DNA of 31,827 bases. Source: Chara braunii (lineage: Eukaryota; Streptophyta; Charophyceae; Charales; Characeae). Location of the stretch: positions 1,494,560 through 1,526,386 of the forward strand of contig BFEA01000252.1 in NCBI GenBank assembly GCA_003427395.1, in the 5' to 3' direction. The notes under the pieces are model-generated. The model was not told the origin of the DNA and did not search any database. It saw only the letters and a program-made list of their open reading frames with translations. A program made the translations under genes and the position numbers. Below, piece after piece: positions 21,240 to 28,705 of the stretch; position 1 is the first letter of the stretch, and every line of letters starts with the position of its first letter.

Positions 21240-21920
21240 TTTGTAGTAGCGTTTTCCTGATTCGCCTCTTTCAAAACCTTTGAAAATTCTTTCATATATA
21301 ACGGACGCCCTTTCGTAGTGAAGTTATCGACTTACACCCCTCACCCTGGGACACCGCTTTCTGTGCACGCAGTGCATTCCAAAAACAAACAGAGCGGTGG
21401 ACAGTGTTTTGATTAACATTTTTGTACATTGTTTCTGGTTGTTTTAATAGTAAGTAGCAAAGCGTTTTTTGCTGTTTCGTCTCAATGTTGCACATCCGTG
21501 GTCGTGTAGTCAACTGTGTGACACACTAATTCATATGTCATGACATCAATGGTCGTGTAGTCAAAGGCAACGTTTGACAAACAGGTACAGGATACATGAC
21601 AAATCATTCATCATCACGTTTGCGCGGCTGCCACGTGGCCATGTAGCGATCCACGACGTTTTTGTATGTGTCATGCGTCTTCCATGTGCACAGAAAATGA
21701 TTGCAACTGCAGCACCCTACCCGACCTCCGCAAATGCTTCCAAAATATTTCACTCCCCAATAAATGAGTATTAAAATGACAAAAAATGCAAGAAAAGCAC
21801 AACATACACACATTGGTCATCATAAGGGGTATGATGTGTCTCATTTACTCCGAAAGGCAATAAATTATGACATATATCGTAAAAATCGAAAAATGATTCA
21901 AATCTTGTTAAATCCAGTGT
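21240..21920. other. Upstream region of the transposase, no gene seen
   Basis: This is the expected promoter side of the minus-strand transposase. GTGGTCGTGTAGTCAA is repeated at about 21499 and 21551 (GGTCGTGTAGTCAA in both). No clear TATA box was found at a sensible distance, although TATATATG (minus strand) occurs at 21293-21300. Confidence 0.4.
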
Positions 21921-21921
21921 C

Positions 21922-22016
21922 AGCACGCAGTAGTGAACCGCATGTACTTGGAGAGGCAAAAAGTAGCCAATATGTCACACAACATACAGACAATATAGCT
22001 AGAACTCAACATGCAT

Positions 22017-22020
<4 letters not shown>
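21922..22020 (+). repeat. Partial satellite unit with one hairpin arm
   Basis: GCACGCAGTAGTGAACC (21923-21939), then GCATGTACTTGGAGAGGCAAA, matches the right arm and flank of the satellite unit. No left arm is found 72 bp upstream, so the copy is truncated. Confidence 0.8.

Positions 22021-22074
<54 letters not shown>
22021..22074. repeat. (GA)n microsatellite
   Basis: GA run with one AA interruption that abuts the hairpin at 22075 directly. Confidence 0.95.
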
Positions 22075-22075
<1 letters not shown>

Positions 22076-22146
22076 GTTCACTACTGCAGGCCAGAACGAC
22101 AACAAACAGCACCGGTGGACACGGATACACCACGCAGTAGTGAACC
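22075..22146 (+). repeat. 72-bp hairpin element directly abutting (GA)n
   Basis: GGTTCACTACTGCAGGCCA and CACGCAGTAGTGAACC form the arms. Unlike the satellite copies it lacks the GCAGCGACGGATGTACA flank on its left and has CGACAGTCG on its right. This copy therefore shows the element outside its usual context. Confidence 0.88.
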
Positions 22147-22375
22147 CGACAGTCGTTGAAATTGAAGACTGACATACATGATACACAAACATAGACGGAT
22201 GTACAGTTTGAGTTTCCCATGCGCATCAAAACGTATGTGCAATGATTATTTATGCTACTGCTCTATTGCTCTATGCTCTGCATGTCTGTCCTCATCCCTG
22301 CAGTCTAACATGGTCTGTCGTGGTGTGTGGGTGTGTCTGTCTTTCATGTCTGTCTATCATGCCGTGGACGAGCAC

Positions 22376-23863
22376 TAACTATTGCGTCTCCTGTTGACAA
22401 GCCGGGATGCAATGTCTCTCCACAAGCAGTCGTCAGTGTGCCGTGGATTAGGCAACTGAGGTTGACTCCCCATGTCAGTGATGTTGCTAACACAGACTCT
22501 TAGTTCACCAGAACAAACCATCCCTTGCCAAAACGTGACCACTTTTTCTCCTTGTTGCATGATTTCATAATCCTGGTTACTGTGGCATACTGCAGTGCGC
22601 CATCAGGTGTTGTCCCCTTCATCACAACACGCAACACTTTTTGCGGATCGGGAAAAGCACATGCCAACCTCAGAATTGCATATGCCCACCCTTTTGTCAC
22701 TTGTCCACCCGCCCCCTTCAAATCATAGTACACATCACGTTCCTCTACTTCCTCGTCGCTGCTGACATCGCTGCCACTCACTTCCACCTTAGAAAATGAT
22801 GCCCCGTCATGCTCTTCTTCATCTTCTTCTTTTGCATTTCCTCTGTACTCTGCAATACAACTTGGTAACTCGGGCTCTTGAAATCCACGATCACGCTGTT
22901 GTTCAGCCATTGTGAAGTCATTGAACATATCTTCTTCCTCTATCTCCTCTGTCGTTGTTGTCTGTACGGGAGGTACAATGACTGACATAATGTTCATTGT
23001 TTCCTATGCCGCTGATGTCTGTACGTTTTGTGGAATGATTGCAAGATTTGTTTCCCTGGCCATCAACTTCCACCCTTCTTCTCTTTTTCTTTGTCTCTCA
23101 ACATCGGAAACGGCATGGCCGAGCTGCTCCAAAGCAGCATATAATATACCGTCCCACAACGGTGTGCCACATATCATATTGTCTTCCTTTCTTGCCGACA
23201 TATATTCAATGACCTCTTGACCCTGTAGTGCCAACTCTATGACTTCATGCAATGCTTCATGGATGACGTCCTGTCGTCAGGACTCTTTTTCATGAAGTCC
23301 ACAAGTTGATCCAACAGAACATATTCGACACCATCGGCGACTATGATAGGAACATCTTGAAAGTCTTCTGGAGGTGTTTGTGTTATGTCCTTCATTCTGG
23401 ACAACACCAAAATTTTCGCTGCACCGTTCTTCAACTCGTCCTTCGACCCATCAACAACCATTTTCGAATTCTTAGCGGAAGTGCCCAGCAACTTCTTGAA
23501 ATCCGCAGGTGTATATCTCCCCCCTTTCTGCAGCATTGTCATGTCCACGTCCCCTTCTTCGCACATCCCTTCGCTGCACATTCACTAAACTACTTTTTTC
23601 AGACTATATGCACCGTCTTCCACGTCGCTGTCCGCACGTACATGTGGTGACTCTCTGAAGCGTTGCAACAGTCTTTGTGCTTTGACACACCCCTCGCTGT
23701 TTGCCATCATCGTGGATCTCATATCCACAATAACAATAAAGCACCTCGACACCCTGTCCTCAAGCAAAGAGAATTCGCTGTCATTGTCGTAGTGAACGCC
23801 CCCCTTTGCATACTTCATCACCTCTGCAAGAGCAACCTGCACCTGCGCTACTGATATCGACAT
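22376..23863 (-). pseudogene. Unknown gene with possible winged-helix C-terminus, decayed
   Basis: Not recognised. The start ATG (23861-23863) opens MSISVAQVQVALAEVMKYAK. The frame continues through TAG TGA (23587-23582) into LQKGGRYTPADFKKLLGTS and VPIIVADGVEYVLLDQLVDF. It shifts near 23260-23290 to QDVIHEALHEVIELALQGQE and GTPLWDGILYAALEQLGHAV. It then passes TAG 23004 into an acidic linker (EEIEEEDMF, GNAKEEDEEEHDG). The last part, GWAYAILRLACAFPDPQKVL, TPDGALQYATVTRIMKSC and WSRFGKGWFVLV, resembles small winged-helix modules of the HARE-HTH kind (a TP..L...V..I turn, then a RFG.G.F.L strand). That resemblance is weak. A frame change near 22500 would add QLPNPRHTDDCLWRDIASRL before a stop near 22376. 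It lies between hairpin elements and upstream of the transposase on the same strand. Confidence 0.6.
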
Positions 23864-23929
23864 GATGCGTATAGTTCCTCTTTCCTCCTCTTCTCTCTGC
23901 CAGCGGAAACGCACAATGACGGCAACGAC

Positions 23930-23947
23930 TCTCTCTCTCTCTCTCTT
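23930..23947. repeat. (CT)n microsatellite
   Basis: Short CT run upstream of the gene starting at 23863. Confidence 0.9.
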
Positions 23948-24173
23948 CATACAAATCCGTGTGTATGTGTATCTATGAGTGTGTGTGTGTGTGTCTGTGT
24001 GTGTGTGTTTGTGTTGTCTATGTGTCAACCTGTGTGTGATGTGTGTGTGTGTGTGTGTGTGTGTGACTGTGTATATGTCTGTGTATGTGTCTGTGTATGT
24101 GTCTTTCTTTGTGTATGTGTGTGTGTATGTGTGTATGTGTGTGTCTGTGCATGTGACTGCTAATCTGTTCCTA

Positions 24174-24245
24174 AGTTGGCTACTGCGTGCCATTTGAAGT
24201 CGCAACGGAACAATGTGGTCTGTGTCTCGCACGCAGTAGCCAACC
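24174..24245 (+). repeat. 72-bp hairpin element (GGC type)
   Basis: AGTTGGCTACTGCGTGCCA pairs with TCGCACGCAGTAGCCAACC, 17 of 19 bases. Confidence 0.92.
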
Positions 24246-24414
24246 CGAAGGGTGAATGCCAGAATGTGTATGTGTATTTCTGTGTGGCTGTGTATGTGTG
24301 TCTGTGTAAGACTGGTTGTATGTGTTTCTCTGTCAGTGTGTGTGTAACTGTGTATGTGTGAGTGTAACTGTGTATGTGTGAGTGTCTGTGTTTTTGACTG
24401 CTTGTCTGTTCCTA

Positions 24415-24486
24415 AGTTGGTTACTGCGTGCCATTTGAAGTCGCAACGGAACTGTGTGGTCTGTGTCTGGCACGCAGTAGCCAACC
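24415..24486 (+). repeat. 72-bp hairpin element (GGC type)
   Basis: AGTTGGTTACTGCGTGCCA pairs with TGGCACGCAGTAGCCAACC. One left-arm C is T. Confidence 0.92.
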
Positions 24487-24635
24487 CGAAGGGTGCATGC
24501 CACAATATGTGTGTGTGTTTCTGTGTGGCTGTGTATGTGTGTCTGTGTAAGACTGGTTGTATGTGATTCTCTATCAGTGTATGTGTAACTGTGTATGTGC
24601 GAGTGTCTGTGCATGTGACTGCTTGTCTGTTCCTA

Positions 24636-24707
24636 AGTTGGCTACAGCGTGCCATTTGAAATCGCAACGGAACTCTGTGGTCTGTATTTGGCACGCAGTA
24701 GCCAACC
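24636..24707 (+). repeat. 72-bp hairpin element (GGC type)
   Basis: AGTTGGCTACAGCGTGCCA pairs with TGGCACGCAGTAGCCAACC. One left-arm T is A. Confidence 0.92.
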
Positions 24708-24834
24708 CGAAGGGTGCATGCCAAAATGTGTGTGTGTTTCTGTGTGGCTGTGTATGTGTATCTTTGTAAGACTAATAGTATGTGATTCTCTGTAAGTGTG
24801 TGTGTAACTGTGTATGTGTGAGTGTCTGTTCCTA

Positions 24835-24906
24835 AGTTGGCTACTGTGTGCCATTTGAAGTCGCAATGGAACTGTGTGGTCTCTGTCTGACATGCAGTAG
24901 CCTACC
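24835..24906 (+). repeat. 72-bp hairpin element (GGC type)
   Basis: AGTTGGCTACTGTGTGCCA pairs with TGACATGCAGTAGCCTACC. Both arms have the C-to-T change at the same paired region, weakening but not breaking the stem. Confidence 0.9.
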
Positions 24907-25255
24907 CGAAGGGAGTATACCAAAATGTGTGTGTGTGTGTGTTTGTGTGTTGTGTGTTGTGTGTATGTGTGTCTGTGTAAGACTGGCTGTATGTGTATCT
25001 GTGTATGTGTGTCTCTGCATGTGTGTTTGTGCATGTGTCTGTGTATGTGTTTGTGTATGTGTATCTGTATATGTATGTGTGTCTGTGCATGTGTACTCGC
25101 CCTGTTGGTCTGTGCATGTGTATCTGTGTATGTCTATCAGTGTATGTGTATATGTGTATGTGTATGTATCTGTGTACGTCTGCGTATGCCTGGGTATGTG
25201 TATCGGTGAGGCTGTGTGGCTGTGTGTCTGTGCATGTGTATCTGTGTATGTGTCA

Positions 25256-25754
25256 GACAACCCGTATTCAAACCAGACGAGTAGAACGAGATTGAGTTTG
25301 TCAGGACTGTGAGGTAGGGGGAAGCAAAATGCAAGAGTAGGAAAAAAATATTTGAAGGGCAAAAAGTATGACTTGCAAAGGGCAGGAGGGGGAGGGAGAA
25401 GGGGACTAGGGAGGAGAGTGGCACGGTACCTACCTAGTTATGGTGGAGATCAACTTCATTACCTTGTTAGGCGCTGCATCTGGAAGGCCCCCATTGGAAG
25501 TTCGAGGCAGCGCCAGGCATGGCGGATCAGTCAGCAGCGACTTAGCTGCTTTGTGTTGACCGTTGGACAGGAAGGGGGCTAGAGACATAGCTGCTTTGTG
25601 TTGTCCGGTGTACATCAGGGCAACGTCGTACTGGCCCGCCATCGCCTAGGCATGTGAGAGGAGGAAGAAGGATGGTGGCCATGGTTATGGTGGACCTTAT
25701 GTTCTGCCTATAGTAGATGTGGGATTCGGGACTTTGATTTTGGTTCAGCCATTC
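25256..25754. other. Intergenic, no gene seen
   Basis: GACTTAGCTGCTTTGTGTTG-like sequence occurs twice (about 25540 and 25588: TAGCTGCTTTGTGTTG in both). No motif-bearing ORF. Confidence 0.45.
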
Positions 25755-25756
25755 AA
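25735..25756 (+). repeat. Left member of direct repeat flanking the CAGA tracts
   Basis: TTGATTTTGGTTCAGCCATT here and TTGATTCTGGTTCAGCCATT at 26409-26428 flank the CAGA-rich block. Confidence 0.85.
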
Positions 25757-25951
25757 CAGACCAGACAGACAGACAGACAGACCGGACAGACAGACCAGAC
25801 AGACCAGACCAGACCAGACCAGACATACAAGACCAGACCATAAATACAGACAGACCAGAGCAGACAGACAGACAGAAAGACAGACAGAAAGACAGACAGA
25901 AAGACAGACAGACAGACAGACAGATAGACCGAAAGACAAACAGACGGACAG
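25757..25951. repeat. (CAGA)n/(CCAGA)n microsatellite, first block
   Basis: CAGA and CCAGA units, AGACAGAAAGACAG variants. It is followed by GAAGAAAGAAAG and poly-A sequence (25951-26052). Confidence 0.95.
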
Positions 25952-26052
25952 ACAGAAGAAGAAAAAGATGATAATGATGAAAGAAGAAGAAGAAAGAAAG
26001 AAAGAAAGGAAAAAAAAAAAAAAAAGGAAGAAAGAAAGAAGAAGAAGAAAAA
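25951..26052. repeat. GAA/GAAA-rich simple sequence
   Basis: Purine-only tract with AAGAAAG units and an A run near 26011-26025. Confidence 0.9.
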
Positions 26053-26113
26053 GAGATTACGCTTCCCTAACGACCCGCGCAGCAAAAAAAATTAAAACGG
26101 TGGGGTTCACCAT

Positions 26114-26317
26114 CTAGACAGACAAACAGACAGACAGACCGATACACAGATAGACCAGATAGACATACCAGACCAGACAGACCAGACGACACAGACAGAC
26201 CAGACAGAGCAGACAGACAGAGCAGAAAGACAGACACACAGACCACACAGACATACAGACCACACAGACAGACCACACAGAGCAGACAAACAGAGCGGAC
26301 AGATAGACATACAGACC

Positions 26318-26348
<31 letters not shown>

Positions 26349-26398
26349 GAGACCACACAGACAGACAGACAGACCAGACCAGACAGACAGACAGACAA
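26114..26398. repeat. (CAGA)n microsatellite, second block
   Basis: A second CAGA array with CCACACAGACA variants. The unique sequence between the two arrays (about 26053-26113) includes CTTCCCTAACGACCCGCGCAG. Confidence 0.95.
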
Positions 26399-26408
26399 AT
26401 TCGGACAT

Positions 26409-26428
26409 TGATTCTGGTTCAGCCATTT
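26409..26428 (+). repeat. Right member of direct repeat flanking the CAGA tracts
   Basis: One mismatch in 20 to the copy at 25735. Confidence 0.85.
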
Positions 26429-26623
26429 GACATTATTATTGTTATTTCTGGTTTGAATAACAGGGGAGGGAATAAGGAGGAGGAGGTTGATTGGTGAAGA
26501 AGAATATTTTTCTCATTGGTGTATGCAGGTATATATCATCTTCTTCTTCTTTCTTTCTTCTTCTTCTTCCTCTTTCTCTCTCTCTCGTCTCAAGTTCATT
26601 CTTTTTTTTTTGCAATTGGACGA

Positions 26624-26631
26624 CATTGAAC
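26624..26631. repeat. hAT target-site duplication, left (CATTGAAC)
   Basis: Exact match to 27429-27436. Confidence 0.9.
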
Positions 26632-27428
26632 CAGAGGTGGGCAATTTGTTTTTTTCCTCACCCTCGACCCAACCCGCCCAAATTTGTTTTTCCCCCATCC
26701 ACCCGGCCCAAGAATTCTATTTTTCACTTTTAGACAACCCCACCCACCCAAAATATTTTCTAAAATTTCAGCCCCACGCCCGATCCGCCCGTGACCCGAA
26801 AAAAGCCCTCACCCACACCCGCCCGCACCCGTAAGAGTATCATCACCCGCCCGCGTCCAATACCTAAATTTTCTTCACCTGCACCCACCCGCCTCAGCCC
26901 GCGCCTGCCCACACCAGTCTCTTACACCATCACGATTTCATCTGCAACATAGCATTGCAACAAAAACATCTAAAATCCTATTATTAAAACAACGGCAACA
27001 TCAACAATGCGACTCGAACTTCTCAAAGGAAAATATTTCAAGATTTTTTTTTTTTTTACCCAGGGGCAGCTGTACTGCTTTCGCACCGGCGTTACTTCAT
27101 CAGCGGACCTGGTTGGCTCTCAACCTCTAACCCGACGTACTACACAAGGAGGGGAGGGGAGGGGAGGGGGGGAGGGTGATTGCATAATTTTCGGGTCATC
27201 CTGGGTCTATGGGTCGGGTGACCCAGGCCAAGCCATCACCCACCTGCCACCCACCCGGCGGGTGACCCAGGTCAAATCTTCACCCGCCCGTCACCCAGAA
27301 AGACATGCTGGCTGCGCCCGCCCATAACCCACCCAAGACAGCTCATGTAGACCTAAATCCGACCCATCACCCTGTGGGTCGGGTGGGTGCAGGTGGGTGC
27401 GGCTCTGGGCCCCCGGTGCTCAGCTCTG
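26632..27428. mobile_element. Non-autonomous hAT-type element, 797 bp
   Basis: The ends are CAGAGGTGGGCA and, reverse-complemented, CAGAGCTGAGCA (10 of 12 identical), flanked by a perfect 8-bp duplication CATTGAAC. Eight-base duplications and CAGNG-type ends are the hAT hallmark. Subterminal DNA is packed with ACCCGCCC/CACCCG words on one half and GGGTCGGGTGACCC/GGGTGGGTGC words on the other. Such repeats in known hAT elements serve as transposase-binding sites. No transposase frame is present, so mobility would have needed a transposase in trans. The perfect target duplication argues for a fairly recent insertion. Confidence 0.88.
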
Positions 27429-27436
27429 CATTGAAC
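27429..27436. repeat. hAT target-site duplication, right (CATTGAAC)
   Basis: Exact match to 26624-26631. Confidence 0.9.
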
Positions 27437-28145
27437 TTTCTGCTGAGTATATACTTCGAAATTAGTCGAGATCGTAACACAAAACAAACAGACAGAGAGA
27501 GGGTGGGAGAGAGAGAAGCGCGTGCAGACGTGGAAGAGGGAGAAGAGGGCTCGAAGCTAACAAACCAAACGTACAAATTACAGGTCACGGGATGACGTCC
27601 CGCAATGGCCAAACCAAGGAAACAGCAAACACAATTAGTGTACAGTTCTATAGGGATACTGCGATGACCTGCGTAAAAATCGAAATAGTGCAACAGCAGT
27701 CACAACGTGACCTCTACCGAGCCCGTGAGAAGAAAAGCAATGAAAAGAACCCTAAATTCGCCTGCCTCTGTGTACTTGTAGCCAACTTCCCTACACCTAC
27801 AACACAGCACTCACTTACAGACCTTCACAACCGTCCAAACGGCAAATATGTATGACCCAACATTAAAGATCTACGTACATGCATGTATATGGAAACCTAC
27901 AGTAAGGGGACCCAAGGCTAGGACACACATAAGATAGACCTGCGGGCGCCGACCAGTTTTCAGAAGGGAAGAAACTGGACAAAACAACAAGGCTGAAAGG
28001 CCTAAGACTACGAAGTAGAGAACACTGGCAACAGGTTCAAGGTTCGAGCACAATGAAAGCCGGATCAATTAGAAAGGAAGAAAGATAGCAAGAAAGAAAG
28101 AAAGAAGAAAAAAAAAATAAAATATATATATATATATATATATGA
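27437..28145. other. Intergenic; weak SINE-like hint, then simple repeats
   Basis: No gene is visible. GGTTCAAGGTTCGAGCAC near 28036 is close to a tRNA B box and is followed by an AAAG-rich and (TA)n tail (28075-28142). No convincing A box or target duplication was found, so a SINE is not called. Confidence 0.4.
28075..28142. repeat. (AAAG)n, poly-A and (TA)n
   Basis: Simple-sequence run ending directly before the hairpin at 28146. Confidence 0.9.
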
Positions 28146-28217
28146 AGTTCACAACTTCGGGTCAAAATCGGTGATAGAGTCGTCCTTGAATACCTTCATG
28201 CCCCCCACTAGTGAACC
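28146..28217 (+). repeat. 72-bp hairpin element, divergent
   Basis: AGTTCAC...GTGAACC ends are spaced exactly as in the other copies, but the inner arms differ (AACTTCGGG against CCCCCCACTA). The size is again 72 bp. It lies beyond the 3' end of the H3-fold gene. Confidence 0.7.
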
Positions 28218-28219
28218 TA

Positions 28220-28220
28220 A

Positions 28221-28253
<33 letters not shown>

Positions 28254-28316
28254 TACACACACACATACACACACACATACACACAGACATCATCACTCGT
28301 ACATCGACATCATCGT

Positions 28317-28395
<79 letters not shown>
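28220..28395. repeat. (CT)n, (CACACACATA)n and (GA)n microsatellites
   Basis: A CT run (28222-28243) leads into CACACACATA repeats (to 28285). After a short unique piece comes about 75 bp of GA (28319-28393). Confidence 0.95.
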
Positions 28396-28397
<2 letters not shown>

Positions 28398-28705
28398 ATC
28401 GTACACGGCCAGCACAAAGTTGTACAACAGTCAGCATCACAGACGAAGTGAGACAAGGTTCATCTTGCGGCCATGCTAAGTTCATCCTTTCACCTAATAC
28501 TGCAAAGACTACCACAGTGTCAAGGACTGGACATGACATGCGTTCTGCAGTACATACCGTTGTTTGGCCAACCGTCTACAGTACAATCCCTGCGAGTTGC
28601 TTTTTTTTGTTGATTTCTCATGCTGCCTTTTTTTTTCTGTGCGTTGCCTTTGCGTGACACTCATTTCCTCTTCGCTGCCCCTCCTCTGCTGTCATCTCTA
28701 TCCGC
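28396..28705. other. 3' flank of the H3-fold gene, no gene seen
   Basis: T-rich on + (A-rich on the transcript side), with TTTTTTTT runs near 28602 and 28628. No recognisable poly(A) signal could be singled out. Confidence 0.4.

Larger units (their letters stand above)
23975..25255. repeat. GT-rich satellite with four embedded hairpin elements
   Basis: TGTGTATGTGTCTGTG-type sequence fills the interval and gives long spurious Cys/Val frames on + and Thr/His frames on -. Between 24150 and 24930 it is a tandem array: each unit has GACTGCTTGTCTGTTCCTA, the hairpin, CCGAAGGGTGCATGCCA, then GT-rich DNA with GTAAGACTGGTTGTATGTG. Hairpin starts lie 241, 221 and 199 bp apart. Confidence 0.93.

Noticed and set aside
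23260-23300. Programmed -1 frameshift at a GAAAAAG stretch
   Set aside because: The -1 frame meets a TGA within a few codons and does not join the downstream frame.
23585-24724. 379-codon minus-strand ORF
   Set aside because: Only its last ~92 codons (from ATG 23863) look like gene; the rest is translated GT/CA satellite (HTHTYT repeats).
24841-25362. Long ORFs on both strands in the GT array
   Set aside because: Pure simple-sequence translation (CVCV/HTYT).
28000-28142. tRNA-derived SINE
   Set aside because: A B-box-like GGTTCGAGCAC and an A-rich tail are present, but no matching A box or flanking duplication. Similar B-box-like words near 8018 and 11537 also lack partners.
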